Below, one piece after another: positions 1-6,554 of a DNA stretch of 6,554 bases. The notes below the pieces were generated by a model, which was not told the origin of the DNA, ran no database searches, and saw nothing but the letters and a program-made list of their open reading frames with translations. This DNA comes from Pediococcus sp. (GTDB lineage Bacteria; Bacillota; Bacilli; Lactobacillales; Lactobacillaceae). Numbering within the stretch: position 1 is the stretch's first letter; the number at the start of each line of letters is the position of its first letter. Position numbers and translations under genes: made by a program. Location of the stretch: assembly GCA_022712335.1 (NCBI GenBank), contig JALAGR010000124.1:1-6554 (forward strand). The letters are read 5' to 3'.

Positions 1-102
1 GTAAGGATTAGCCACATTCACTAAAAATCCTACTCCATTTACATCAACGACAATGTACGCTGGATTTACGTTTACAACGATTCCATTCAAATATTCATAC
101 AT
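1..102 (-). CDS. ruvA: Holliday junction branch migration complex subunit RuvA (N-terminal 34 residues, cut by window edge)
   Basis: Only the first 34 codons are present, starting with ATG at 102-100 and running off the left edge. The peptide opens [12 protein letters not shown] and continues with [11 protein letters not shown] and NVANPY, which is the typical start of RuvA in Firmicutes: the first strands of the N-terminal OB-fold domain. RuvA is a cytoplasmic protein of about 200 residues whose tetramers bind the four-way Holliday junction and load the RuvB helicase for branch migration during recombinational repair. A good ribosome binding site (GAGGA, 110-114) lies 7 bases before the ATG. 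The gene follows mutL by 47 bases. A candidate LexA box and promoter in that gap suggest SOS-controlled expression in addition to read-through from mutSL. Identification rests on a short but very characteristic segment; ruvB is expected next but is outside the window. Confidence 0.93.
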   Translation of the reverse strand, partial: MYEYLNGIVVNVNPAYIVVDVNGVGFLVNVANPY

Positions 103-119
103 TTAATAATCCTCATTTC

Positions 120-133
120 AAAACGTTTGTTCG
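120..133 (-). promoter_or_regulatory. Candidate LexA (SOS) operator upstream of ruvA
   Basis: Read on the minus strand the site is CGAACAAACGTTTT. The Gram-positive LexA/DinR box is CGAAC-RNRY-GTTCG. The left half-site CGAAC and all constrained spacer positions match; the right half keeps GTT but ends TT instead of CG. The site sits between the proposed extended -10 element (144-149) and the ruvA ribosome binding site, at about +4 to +17 of the predicted transcript, where bound LexA would block transcription. ruvAB is a known LexA target in Bacillus subtilis, which supports the reading. The imperfect right half could mean weaker binding and early induction. A chance match is possible because the core AAACGTTT is itself a palindrome. 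Confidence 0.6.
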
Positions 134-134
134 C

Positions 135-150
135 ATACAATTAATTGTAT
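135..150. repeat. 16-bp perfect palindrome in the mutL-ruvA gap
   Basis: ATACAATTAATTGTAT is a perfect inverted repeat with no spacer. It begins within the mutL stop codon and includes the proposed TACAAT -10 element for ruvA (a second TACAAT lies on the opposite strand). No T-run follows and the stem would be almost entirely A/T, so it does not look like a terminator. It could be an operator or a by-product of the -10 sequence. Confidence 0.7.
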
Positions 151-171
151 CACATCTCATCTTCCATCCAA
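144..171 (-). promoter_or_regulatory. Candidate extended -10 promoter for ruvA, overlapping the mutL stop codon
   Basis: On the minus strand TGATACAAT (152-144) combines the TGn extended -10 motif with TACAAT, which matches TATAAT at five of six positions. The TGA is the mutL stop codon. A weak -35 (TTGGAT, 166-171) lies 16 bases upstream inside the last mutL codons; extended -10 promoters tolerate poor -35 elements. The predicted start near 136 gives a leader of about 35 bases and places the LexA-like box just downstream. This is motif-based only; the -35 is weak. Confidence 0.45.
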
Positions 172-2090
172 TCTGAATGGTGCGGATCTTGGATTCTTTT
201 AAACATTTTTTCCATGTCCGTTGTCGAAAAATGAACTAAAACGGGACGTCCATGAGGGCAATTAAATGGATTTTCAGCTTTAGCAATATCTTTTAATAAT
301 TGTTTAGCTTGCGACTCATCTAAATGATGATTAGCCTTGATTGCTCTTTTACAACTCATCATAATCGCATTAGCTTCTCTAAACTTAGCAACCGTCATAG
401 AGCTATCATTCAAAACGTAGTCGACCATTTCTTTAACGGTATCTTCTTCTTGCCCTTTTTTAAACCATGTAGGATGGTGTCGAACAATAAATGTATTTTT
501 TCCAAATTCTTCTAAAAATAAACCACATGACTCTAATACTTCTTGCTTTTCTTTAATTTGAATTGAATCAGTCGTCGAATAATCAAGATAAATTGGTACT
601 AACAGGTCTTGTTGATCATTGCTGACTTCTCCAATTTGAACTCGATAATACTCATAATTGATTCGCTCTTGTGCCGCGTGTTGGTCAATAATATAGAGAC
701 CATCTTCAGCTTCGGCAAATAAATACGTCCCATGCATTTGCCCAATAAAGGTCAAGGCTGGAAAACGGGGTGTTTCGTTACTCTCCACTTCTTCTTGCAC
801 TTCGGCTGTAGTGTCAGACTTTTCATCCCTAGACGTTGCCGTTTTAGAATATTTTGTTTTAAATTCAGCAATCGTATCAGATTCTAAATCTTGACGGCTA
901 CTAATTACAATGGGCTTAGGTTCCGCTGGTTTCTTTTGAGCAGACTTTTCTACTTTAATTTCATTTATAGAAATGGACTTGTTTTCGGCCTTTGAATCCA
1001 TTCCGAAAGAGCCTGATATGGCCATTCTTGCTAGATCAAGCTGTTCGCTTGGATTAGCTTTCACACGTGATTTTTTTAAATTATCAACCGCATCTGGTAT
1101 CAAATTTTTATCTGAGAGCTCATTAAAAATTGCTTTCGAAATCAAATCTAATAGCGACTGTTCTTCACTGATTCGGACTTCTTGTTTAGTCGGATGAACA
1201 TTGACATCGACTAAAATCGGGTCTGTCTTAACATTTAATACCGCTACTGGATAGCGTCCCACCATTAATTTTGAACCGTATCCATCAATGATCGCCTTAC
1301 TGATTTGAAAATTTTTGATATATCGTCCATTGACTAATACTGTGATATAGCTTCGATTAGCTCTGGTGAATTCAGGTAAACTAACATATCCCTCGATTTT
1401 AAAATCAATGTTTGCTTCTTGAATATGCACCATTTTTTGTGCATTTTTGGCACCATAAATATTAGCTAAAACTTGTTGAATATTCCCATTTCCCGAAGTC
1501 CGCATCAATTCACGTTCATCATTTTGAAGTGAAATAGCAACCTCTGGATAACTTAACGCAATTCGATTAACAATATCTGTAATCTTAGACAATTCCGTTT
1601 GTAAGGACTTTAAGTATTTCAATCGCGCCGGCGTATTATAAAATAAATCCCGAACCGTAATGTCTGTCCCTTGACGACTCTGAGCATCGCCACTTTCCGT
1701 TAGCTCTCCACCACGATAATGAACTTTTTTTCCTGGTCCATCAGCAGTGGCTGTCGTCATTTGAACGTCCGCAATTGAGGCAATACTAGGTAAAGCTTCC
1801 CCTCGAAAACCTAACGTTCCTACCTTAAATAAATCTGAACGGGATGAAATCTTACTCGTTGCGTGTCGTTTAAAAGCAACTTCTACTTGATTTCCATCAA
1901 TTCCGCTACCGTTATCAATGATTCGAATCATCTTTAATCCAGATTCTTCTAATAAAATATCAATTCGTGAACTTCCGGCATCGATTGCATTTTCAACTAA
2001 TTCTTTAACTACAGAGGCTGGTCGTTCGACTACTTCACCAGCTGCAATTTGATCCGCTAATATTTCACTTAACTCATGTATTTCTGCCAA
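150..2090 (-). CDS. mutL: DNA mismatch repair protein MutL (latent endonuclease type)
   Basis: MutL couples mismatch recognition by MutS to strand incision and removal. The 646-residue protein has the N-terminal GHKL ATPase with KELVEN (catalytic Glu30, Mg-binding Asn34), DNGSGID (59-65), GFRGE (94-98) and GTDITVRDLFYNTPAR (141-156), then the transducer domain ending in DVNVHPTK (305-312). A polar, charged linker of about 110 residues follows. The C-terminal dimerisation/endonuclease domain carries DQHAAQERINYE (469-480, the DQHA(X)2E(X)4E metal site), SCKRAIKAN (579-587) and CPHGRP (611-616). QDLLVP (494-499) matches the sliding-clamp motif QEMIVP of B. subtilis MutL. An open frame extends to a TTG at 2096, but that codon abuts the ribosome binding site. 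The TTG at 2090 has normal spacing and gives MAEIHELSE, the usual family start. The gene starts 11 bases after the mutS stop and is probably translationally coupled to it. It is slightly longer than B. subtilis MutL (627), the difference probably lying in the linker. Confidence 0.97.
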   Translation of the reverse strand: MAEIHELSEILADQIAAGEVVERPASVVKELVENAIDAGSSRIDILLEESGLKMIRIIDNGSGIDGNQVEVAFKRHATSKISSRSDLFKVGTLGFRGEALPSIASIADVQMTTATADGPGKKVHYRGGELTESGDAQSRQGTDITVRDLFYNTPARLKYLKSLQTELSKITDIVNRIALSYPEVAISLQNDERELMRTSGNGNIQQVLANIYGAKNAQKMVHIQEANIDFKIEGYVSLPEFTRANRSYITVLVNGRYIKNFQISKAIIDGYGSKLMVGRYPVAVLNVKTDPILVDVNVHPTKQEVRISEEQSLLDLISKAIFNELSDKNLIPDAVDNLKKSRVKANPSEQLDLARMAISGSFGMDSKAENKSISINEIKVEKSAQKKPAEPKPIVISSRQDLESDTIAEFKTKYSKTATSRDEKSDTTAEVQEEVESNETPRFPALTFIGQMHGTYLFAEAEDGLYIIDQHAAQERINYEYYRVQIGEVSNDQQDLLVPIYLDYSTTDSIQIKEKQEVLESCGLFLEEFGKNTFIVRHHPTWFKKGQEEDTVKEMVDYVLNDSSMTVAKFREANAIMMSCKRAIKANHHLDESQAKQLLKDIAKAENPFNCPHGRPVLVHFSTTDMEKMFKRIQDPHHSDWMEDEM

Positions 2091-2096
2091 AATCAA

Positions 2097-2103
2097 TCAC
2101 CTC
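2097..2103 (-). promoter_or_regulatory. mutL ribosome binding site overlapping the mutS stop codon
   Basis: GAGGTGA matches seven bases of the 16S-complementary sequence AGGAGGTGA. Its first two bases are the last two of the mutS TGA stop (2104-2102). Six bases separate it from the TTG at 2090, while the upstream in-frame TTG at 2096 touches it directly. This decides the mutL start and implies that ribosomes finishing mutS can reinitiate on mutL. Confidence 0.88.
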
Positions 2104-4726
2104 ACTTACGAAGTTTCTTTTGCCATTTGTATAACTGATTCATAACTTCCATTGGAGTCATGTCCATTAAATTTAATTGTTCTAACTGGTTAGCGATTTC
2201 TTCCTTTGCACTAGGCTTCGTTGGTGTTTCAAATAACGCCATCTGTTCTTCAACCATTGTTGGCACTACTTCTGGTTCACTTTGCGCTTCTTCTGAAACC
2301 GGTGTTGGCATTGGAGTTACAGATGCACTACTCTTTGGTTGGTCCTTAGCTTCTAGTTTTTCCAAAATAACAGATGCACGATTCAATAACTTATCAGGCA
2401 TTCCCGCTAATTTTGCTACATGAATACCATATGATTTATCAGCTGGCCCATCTTCCATTTTATGAAGAAAGACCAAGTTTCCATTTTGCTCAACTGCCCC
2501 AACGTGCACATTTTTAAGATGTTCTAATGATTGATCTAACTCAGTCAATTCATGGTAATGCGTTGAAAATAGCGTTTTAGCATGAACATTTTGGTGGATA
2601 AATTCGATAATTGACTGTGCCAATGCCATCCCATCGTAGGTAGCCGTTCCGCGTCCAATTTCATCAAAAAGAACCAAACTATTACTTGTTCCATCTTTTA
2701 AAGCACGATTAGCTTCCTGCATTTCAACCATGAAAGTACTTTGACCTGAAATTAAGTCATCAGCTGCTCCAATTCTAGTAAAAATTTGATCAAAAATTGG
2801 TAGAGTAGCTTCACTTGCAGCAACAAAGCATCCCATTTGCGCCATAATCACCGTTAAAGCTAGCTGACGCATGTACGTACTCTTACCAGACATATTTGGT
2901 CCAGTAATCAATAAAATGTCTGTATCGCTGTCCATATCGATGTCATTAGGAACGTAACTTTGGTGACCCATCACCTTTTCGACAACCGGATGACGTCCAT
3001 CTTTAATTTCAATTGCATGATCTTTAATCATTGTTGGTTTAACGAATTGATATTTTTCACTAACTACCGCAAAACTTTGTAAAACATCTAATTCGGCAAC
3101 TTGTTTAGCTAAATTTTGAAGTCTTTCAATCTGTTTTTTTATCAACTCTCGAATTTCTTTAAATAAGGTATATTCTAAATCCGTTGATTTTTGCTCAGCT
3201 TCCAGAATGATTCGTTCTTTTTCTTTTAATTCTGGCGTAATAAAACGTTCTGCATTAGTTAAAGTTTGCTTTCGTTCATATCGACCTTCAGGAATATTTG
3301 CTAAATTAGCCCGTGTTACTTCAATATAGTAACCAAAAACTTTGTTATATCCAATCTTCAAAGTTTTGATTCCAGTCGTTGCTCGTTCCTGAGCCTGTAA
3401 ATCAGCAATCCATTTTTTTCCATTCCGCATTGCATCACGATATTCATCTAATTTAGCATTATATCCATCCTTGATAACATCCCCATCAGTCACCGAAATT
3501 GGTGCATCCTCATCAATTGCATTTTGAATTAATTCTGCAATATCTGTAACTGGATCAAGATGTTCCAAAGCATCATCAAAAACCGGTTCACTAAGTTCTT
3601 CTAAAATATGGCGAACCTTCGGAATTTGAATCAACGATGTTTTTAATTGAATTAAATCACGCCCATTAACGTTCCCAAATGCAACCCGTCCAGCTAAACG
3701 TTCCAAATCATAAACTTTAGTTAATTCTTCTTGTAAATTACTTCGTTCAAAAAAGTGGTCTACCAAAGTTTGAACCCGATCTTGGCGACTTATAATCTCA
3801 TTTTTACGAATTAAGGGACGATCTAGCCACTGTTTTAATAAACGTCCACCCATCGCCGTCTTAGTTTCATCAAGCAACCAAAGTAATGTTCCTTGTTTTT
3901 TACCAGTTCGGATCAAACGTGTTAATTCAAGATTATATTTAGAAGCGTGGTCCATTCTTAAAAAGAAGTATGGTTCATACGCTACAGCTTTTTGAATGTG
4001 AGCTAAGTTTCGTTTTTGAGTAGTTTGCACATACATCAAAAGTTGCTTAACAACGTTAATTTCTGTTGCAACAGTTAGGTCTTGAATCAAGTAGCTTAAT
4101 TCAGCTGAGATTTCTGTTTCATTCTGTTGGGAAACAAGGATATTTAATTCTTTAAATCGTTCACCAAAATTTTCCACAAAACTTTCATCGGCCACTATTT
4201 CCCTAGTACGTAACCCAACGGCTTCGTTGATGACACTATCAAAATCGTCTAGTACAGCAACTTTTAATTCTCCAGTCGAAAGATCCGTATAAGCAAAACC
4301 ATATTTTTTAGTATTAGTATCAAAGTTAACAGCAGTTAAATAGTTATTTTCTTTAGCATCTTCAACACCCTTATCCGTTGTTGTTCCGGGTGTTACTAAT
4401 TGAATAACTTCCCGCTTAACCATTCCCTTAGCAGTACGAGGGTCTTCCATCTGCTCACAAATTGCTACCTTGTATCCTTGTTCAACAAGAATATCGATAT
4501 AATTTTGTGCAGCATGGTGTGGCACCCCACACATTGGAATTGGATCGTCGGCATTTTTTGAGCGCGCTGTAAGTGTCAATTCCAGTAGCTGGGAGCCTTT
4601 GACAGCATCGTCGTAAAATAATTCATAAAAATCACCAATTCGATAGAATAAAAAGGCGTCAGGATATTGGTTCTTTATTTCTATGTACTGACGCATCATT
4701 GGCGTATCACTTGTTTTTTGTGGCAT
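2102..4726 (-). CDS. mutS: DNA mismatch repair protein MutS
   Basis: MutS finds base mismatches and small insertion/deletion loops and, in its ATP-bound sliding-clamp state, recruits MutL. The 874-residue protein has the N-terminal mismatch-binding domain with the Phe-X-Glu reading motif in GDFYELF (Phe33, Glu35), the connector, the lever and clamp region (about 250-560), and a complete ABC-type ATPase: Walker [10 protein letters not shown] (609-617), the [13 protein letters not shown] segment (653-665), Walker [12 protein letters not shown] (684-694) and STHYHEL (721-727). A Pro/Glu/Ser-rich linker (about 795-845) holds QMALF (828-832), a canonical sliding-clamp binding motif. The last 25 residues look like the small helical C-terminal oligomerisation domain. 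ATG at 4726 is preceded by AAGG with an 8-base gap, and [14 protein letters not shown] is a typical lactobacillal MutS start. Its length is close to B. subtilis MutS (858). It follows a terminator and a likely promoter of its own and is coupled to mutL downstream. Confidence 0.98.
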   Translation of the reverse strand: MPQKTSDTPMMRQYIEIKNQYPDAFLFYRIGDFYELFYDDAVKGSQLLELTLTARSKNADDPIPMCGVPHHAAQNYIDILVEQGYKVAICEQMEDPRTAKGMVKREVIQLVTPGTTTDKGVEDAKENNYLTAVNFDTNTKKYGFAYTDLSTGELKVAVLDDFDSVINEAVGLRTREIVADESFVENFGERFKELNILVSQQNETEISAELSYLIQDLTVATEINVVKQLLMYVQTTQKRNLAHIQKAVAYEPYFFLRMDHASKYNLELTRLIRTGKKQGTLLWLLDETKTAMGGRLLKQWLDRPLIRKNEIISRQDRVQTLVDHFFERSNLQEELTKVYDLERLAGRVAFGNVNGRDLIQLKTSLIQIPKVRHILEELSEPVFDDALEHLDPVTDIAELIQNAIDEDAPISVTDGDVIKDGYNAKLDEYRDAMRNGKKWIADLQAQERATTGIKTLKIGYNKVFGYYIEVTRANLANIPEGRYERKQTLTNAERFITPELKEKERIILEAEQKSTDLEYTLFKEIRELIKKQIERLQNLAKQVAELDVLQSFAVVSEKYQFVKPTMIKDHAIEIKDGRHPVVEKVMGHQSYVPNDIDMDSDTDILLITGPNMSGKSTYMRQLALTVIMAQMGCFVAASEATLPIFDQIFTRIGAADDLISGQSTFMVEMQEANRALKDGTSNSLVLFDEIGRGTATYDGMALAQSIIEFIHQNVHAKTLFSTHYHELTELDQSLEHLKNVHVGAVEQNGNLVFLHKMEDGPADKSYGIHVAKLAGMPDKLLNRASVILEKLEAKDQPKSSASVTPMPTPVSEEAQSEPEVVPTMVEEQMALFETPTKPSAKEEIANQLEQLNLMDMTPMEVMNQLYKWQKKLRK

Positions 4727-4760
4727 TATTTTTTCCTTCCAGCATTTTTTCTCTTATATT

Positions 4761-4789
4761 TTTATATACGCAAAAAATTTCATTAACAA
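4761..4789 (-). promoter_or_regulatory. Likely sigma-A promoter for mutSL
   Basis: On the minus strand TTGTTA (-35, 4784-4789; four of six consensus positions) and TATAAA (-10, 4761-4766; five of six) are separated by exactly 17 bases. It lies between the rny terminator and mutS. Transcription would start near 4754, giving a leader of about 28 bases with the mutS ribosome binding site (AAGG at 4735-4738). The region is very AT-rich, so alternative -10 hexamers exist, but the upstream terminator makes some promoter here likely. Confidence 0.65.
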
Positions 4790-4809
4790 TGGATATTCTA
4801 ACATATAAC

Positions 4810-4839
4810 AAAAAAAGAGCGGACTCCAAGTCCAACTCT
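4810..4839 (-). terminator. Intrinsic terminator after rny
   Basis: Read on the minus strand, AGAG-TT-GGACT-TGG-AGTCC-G-CTCT forms a stem of five perfect pairs closed by a three-base loop, then a T.G pair with one bulged T, then four further pairs. A run of seven T follows (4816-4810). The hairpin starts 3 bases after the rny stop codon. It separates the rny transcript from mutS, perhaps incompletely. On the plus strand no good T-run follows, so it acts in one direction. Confidence 0.92.
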
Positions 4840-4842
4840 CCT

Positions 4843-6402
4843 TTACTTAGCATAATCAACTGCGCGAACTTCACGAACAACTGTTACTTTAACTTTTCCC
4901 GCATATTCTAGTTCTTGTTCAATTGCTTTACGAATATTATGAGTCAACATAACAGCTTTCAAATCATTAATCTTATTAGGTTTAACGATTACGCGAACTT
5001 CACGTCCAGCTTGAATTGCGTAACTTTTCTTTACTCCATCGAATTCATTAGAAATTTGTTCTAGCTTTTCTAAACGATGAATATAATTTTGTAATGTGTC
5101 ACTTCGTGCTCCAGGTCGAGCTGCTGAGATTGAGTCAGCCGCTGCTACCAATACGGAGATAACATGCTGTGCTTCAACACTATCGTGATGAGCGGCAATT
5201 GCATTAATTACCGTTGCACTTTCTTTATACTTCTTAGCCAAATCAACACCAAGTTGGGCGTGCGAAGTATCAGTTTCATGTTGTACTGCTTTACCAATAT
5301 CGTGTAATAATCCTGCGCGTTTTGCTACAGTAACATCTTCACCTAATTCAGCGGCTAGCACACCTGCTAAATTAGCAACTTCAATTGAATGGTTTAAAAC
5401 ATTTTGACCATAACTCGTCCGATATTTTAATTGTCCAATTAACTTAATTAATTCCGGATTCATCGAATGGATTCCTAAATCAAAGACAGCTTGTTCACCA
5501 GTCTTGCGGATATTATCGTCCATTTCCTTTTTCGCCTTATCTACCATTTCTTCAATCCGAGCCGGATGAATCCGACCATCTTGAATTAATTTATCCAAGG
5601 CAATTCGTGCGATTTCTCGACGGATTGGATCAAAGCTACTTAGTACTACAGCTTCCGGAGTATCATCAATAATTAAATCAACTCCTGTAACAGTTTGGAA
5701 GTTACGAATATTACGACCTTCACGACCAATAATTCGGCCCTTCATATCGTCATTTGGCAATGAAACAACTGTTATTGTTGTTTCAGAAGCCATGTCAGCT
5801 GCACTTCTTTGAATAGCTTCAGCGATAAGTTTTCTGGCAGTCTCGTCAGCTTCTGATTCAGCATCTTCGAGACCCTCCTTAATAATTAGCGCTCTTTCCT
5901 TTTCCAATTTAGCTTCCGTTTCGGAAATAATTAAGTTCTTTGCATCTTCTTGAGTTAAATTAGAAACTCGCTCAAGTTCTTGTTGTCGTTCCTCAACGAG
6001 TGATGATGCTTTTTGTTGTTGCTCATCGATATGCTTTTGGTCTAGGGCAAGTTTCTGTTCTTTTCGTTCTAAGCTGTTTTCTCTTTTTTCGAAGGAATTA
6101 TCCTTACGATCAAGAGAATCTTCTCTCTGAAGTAAACGATCTTCTTGCTTTTGAAGCTCAGCTCGACGTTCTTTAAGCTCTTTTTCTACCTTCGCACGAT
6201 AACGATGACTTTCGTCTTTGGCTTCTAAGAGTTTTTCCCGTCGATCCGTTTCAGCTTGCTTTCTTGCATTTTCAACAATTACATCTGCCGAATTACTAGC
6301 ATTTGCAGTTTGTTTTTCAATGAGCCGTTTGTGCATAAAGAATCCTGCACAATAGCCAACAACTATAGCGATGATTGCGAGGATAATATATAAAATTATC
6401 AT
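4843..6402 (-). CDS. rny: Ribonuclease Y (membrane-anchored endoribonuclease)
   Basis: RNase Y starts the decay and processing of many mRNAs in Firmicutes by endonucleolytic cleavage and organises a degradosome-like network at the membrane. The 519-residue protein shows an N-terminal transmembrane helix (about 2-23, [19 protein letters not shown]), then a long charged coiled coil (about 30-190) with four tandem heptads of the type [14 protein letters not shown] (93-120). A KH RNA-binding domain follows, with [10 protein letters not shown] at 222-231, and then an HD metal-dependent phosphohydrolase domain with His338, the HD pair at 367-368 in [12 protein letters not shown] at 404-407 and Asp423. 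The length equals the family norm (B. subtilis 520). The frame is open to a TTG at 6414, but the ATG at 6402 sits 5 bases after a perfect GGAGG and gives the usual MIILYIIL start. The gene has its own promoter upstream and a strong terminator just after the stop, so it looks monocistronic despite lying beside repair genes. Confidence 0.97.
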   Translation of the reverse strand: MIILYIILAIIAIVVGYCAGFFMHKRLIEKQTANASNSADVIVENARKQAETDRREKLLEAKDESHRYRAKVEKELKERRAELQKQEDRLLQREDSLDRKDNSFEKRENSLERKEQKLALDQKHIDEQQQKASSLVEERQQELERVSNLTQEDAKNLIISETEAKLEKERALIIKEGLEDAESEADETARKLIAEAIQRSAADMASETTITVVSLPNDDMKGRIIGREGRNIRNFQTVTGVDLIIDDTPEAVVLSSFDPIRREIARIALDKLIQDGRIHPARIEEMVDKAKKEMDDNIRKTGEQAVFDLGIHSMNPELIKLIGQLKYRTSYGQNVLNHSIEVANLAGVLAAELGEDVTVAKRAGLLHDIGKAVQHETDTSHAQLGVDLAKKYKESATVINAIAAHHDSVEAQHVISVLVAAADSISAARPGARSDTLQNYIHRLEKLEQISNEFDGVKKSYAIQAGREVRVIVKPNKINDLKAVMLTHNIRKAIEQELEYAGKVKVTVVREVRAVDYAK

Positions 6403-6407
6403 CTTTG

Positions 6408-6412
6408 CCTCC
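6408..6412 (-). promoter_or_regulatory. rny ribosome binding site
   Basis: A perfect GGAGG lies 5 bases upstream of ATG at 6402. The longer in-frame TTG candidate at 6414 overlaps this site, so the ATG is the real start. Confidence 0.9.
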
Positions 6413-6414
6413 AA

Positions 6415-6449
6415 ATCATCAAGACCATAGTTATAATCTCTTGAATGAT
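6415..6449 (-). other. Possible 5' UTR hairpin next to the rny ribosome binding site
   Basis: On the minus strand ATCATTCAAGA (6449-6439) can pair with TCTTGATGAT (6424-6415): six pairs next to the loop, one bulged T, then four more. The loop is 14 bases. The stem ends 2 bases before GGAGG, so it would not hide the site but could stack beside it. It is AT-rich and only moderately stable; a role is not shown by sequence alone. Confidence 0.4.
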
Positions 6450-6475
6450 GTTATTTGATTTTCACACTTATAATC

Positions 6476-6504
6476 ATTTTAATATTTAGGTATATGAGTG
6501 TCAA
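6476..6504 (-). promoter_or_regulatory. Sigma-A promoter of rny
   Basis: On the minus strand a perfect TTGACA (-35, 6499-6504) and TAAAAT (-10, 6476-6481; five of six) are separated by 17 bases, the optimum. The predicted start is near 6469, giving a leader of about 67 bases. Strength close to consensus fits a constitutively needed RNase, and the promoter makes rny independent of whatever lies upstream (recA in related genomes, not visible here). Confidence 0.85.
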
Positions 6505-6513
6505 TGAATCATT
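6503..6513. repeat. 11-bp palindrome overlapping the rny -35 box
   Basis: AATGATTCATT (minus strand) has perfect 5-bp arms around one central base. Two of its bases are the first two of the -35 TTGACA. It lies one base from a second palindrome of the same form. Confidence 0.5.
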
Positions 6514-6514
6514 T

Positions 6515-6525
6515 AGGTTGAACCT
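6515..6525. repeat. 11-bp palindrome upstream of the rny promoter
   Basis: AGGTTCAACCT (minus strand) has perfect 5-bp arms around one central base and lies about 46-56 bases upstream of the predicted rny start. Its centre is 12 bases from that of the neighbouring palindrome, roughly one helical turn. The arms of the two differ in sequence. Confidence 0.5.
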
Positions 6526-6554
6526 TATCAAATTCAAGTTATTTTCATCAAAAA

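Noticed and set aside
119..133. CcpA (cre) site around the AAACGTTT core in the mutL-ruvA gap
   Set aside because: The central CG and A/T flanks fit, but the outer TG/CA positions of the cre consensus do not; the LexA reading fits more positions and the downstream gene.
324..515. 63-codon open frame on the plus strand inside mutL
   Set aside because: It is antisense to the conserved MutL endonuclease domain, has no recognisable product and is explained as a shadow of the mutL codons.
973..1197. 74-codon open frame on the plus strand inside mutL
   Set aside because: It is antisense to the MutL linker region, with no recognisable domain; a shadow frame.
2091..2096. Longer mutL start at the TTG at 2096
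   Set aside because: It directly abuts the ribosome binding site with no spacer; the TTG at 2090 has proper spacing and gives the usual family N-terminus.
2160..2423. 87-codon open frame on the plus strand inside mutS
   Set aside because: It mirrors the low-complexity MutS C-terminal linker; no domain or supporting context.
4707..4829. 40-codon minus-strand frame from a TTG 8 bases after an AAGGAG just behind the rny stop, overlapping the start of mutS
   Set aside because: The frame runs through the terminator hairpin and T-run, the AAGGAG merges with the hairpin base, and the peptide resembles nothing I know. An internal 12-codon ATG frame (4745-4707) lacks a ribosome binding site.
4699..4911. 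70-codon open frame on the plus strand across the rny-mutS gap
   Set aside because: It overlaps the ends of two real genes and a minus-strand terminator and promoter; its hydrophobic look comes from reading AT-rich sequence in reverse.
6403..6414. Longer rny start at the TTG at 6414
   Set aside because: It overlaps the GGAGG ribosome binding site and would add residues absent from the family before the membrane anchor.
6535..6554. Tail of an upstream (recA?) terminator at the right edge
   Set aside because: A short T-run on the minus strand at 6554-6550 is suggestive, but any hairpin would lie outside the window, so it cannot be supported.
1..6554. Mobile elements, CRISPR arrays, tRNA or rRNA genes, or a new defence system
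   Set aside because: The window is almost fully occupied by four conserved housekeeping genes; no transposase, direct-repeat array, tRNA-like fold or unexplained coding region was seen.

Overview
The window holds a housekeeping genome-maintenance locus of a low-GC Gram-positive bacterium. All genes lie on the minus strand, so transcription runs from high to low coordinates: rny (RNase Y), then mutS, then mutL, then the first 34 codons of ruvA, which runs off the left edge. The gene order, the GGAGG/GAGGTGA-type ribosome binding sites, the AT-rich codon use and the protein sequences point to Lactobacillales, most likely Lactobacillaceae. In that group recA usually lies upstream of rny and ruvB follows ruvA; both would be outside this window, so this is inference.

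Layout in transcription order. 6554-6403 is a roughly 150-base leader and promoter region with a near-consensus sigma-A promoter (TTGACA, 17-base spacer, TAAAAT), two adjacent 11-bp palindromes upstream of it, and a 5' UTR hairpin ending next to the rny ribosome binding site. 6402-4843 is rny. 4839-4810 is a strong intrinsic terminator directly after the rny stop codon. 4789-4761 is a likely separate promoter for mutS. 4726-2102 is mutS, and 2090-150 is mutL, which starts at TTG 11 bases after the mutS stop with its ribosome binding site overlapping that stop. The 47 bases between mutL and ruvA hold a candidate LexA (SOS) operator. An extended -10 promoter overlaps the mutL stop codon, and a 16-bp perfect palindrome covers its -10 element. 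ruvA starts at 102. No stretch above 300 bases lacks a gene.

Functionally, MutS recognises mismatches and MutL is the latent endonuclease that nicks the strand to be repaired. Both carry sliding-clamp binding motifs, as expected in bacteria without MutH. RuvA is the Holliday-junction binding subunit of RuvABC. RNase Y is a membrane-anchored mRNA-decay endonuclease and is not a repair protein; the terminator suggests it is transcribed apart from mutSL.

All three complete proteins look intact, with every diagnostic motif that was sought. I found no mobile element, CRISPR array, RNA gene or clearly novel system. The points worth a second look are regulatory: the apparent SOS input to ruvA embedded at the end of mutL, the terminator/promoter pair between rny and mutS, and the palindromes and hairpin in front of rny. 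The annotated starts of mutL and rny were moved inward from the longest open frame on ribosome-binding-site evidence.
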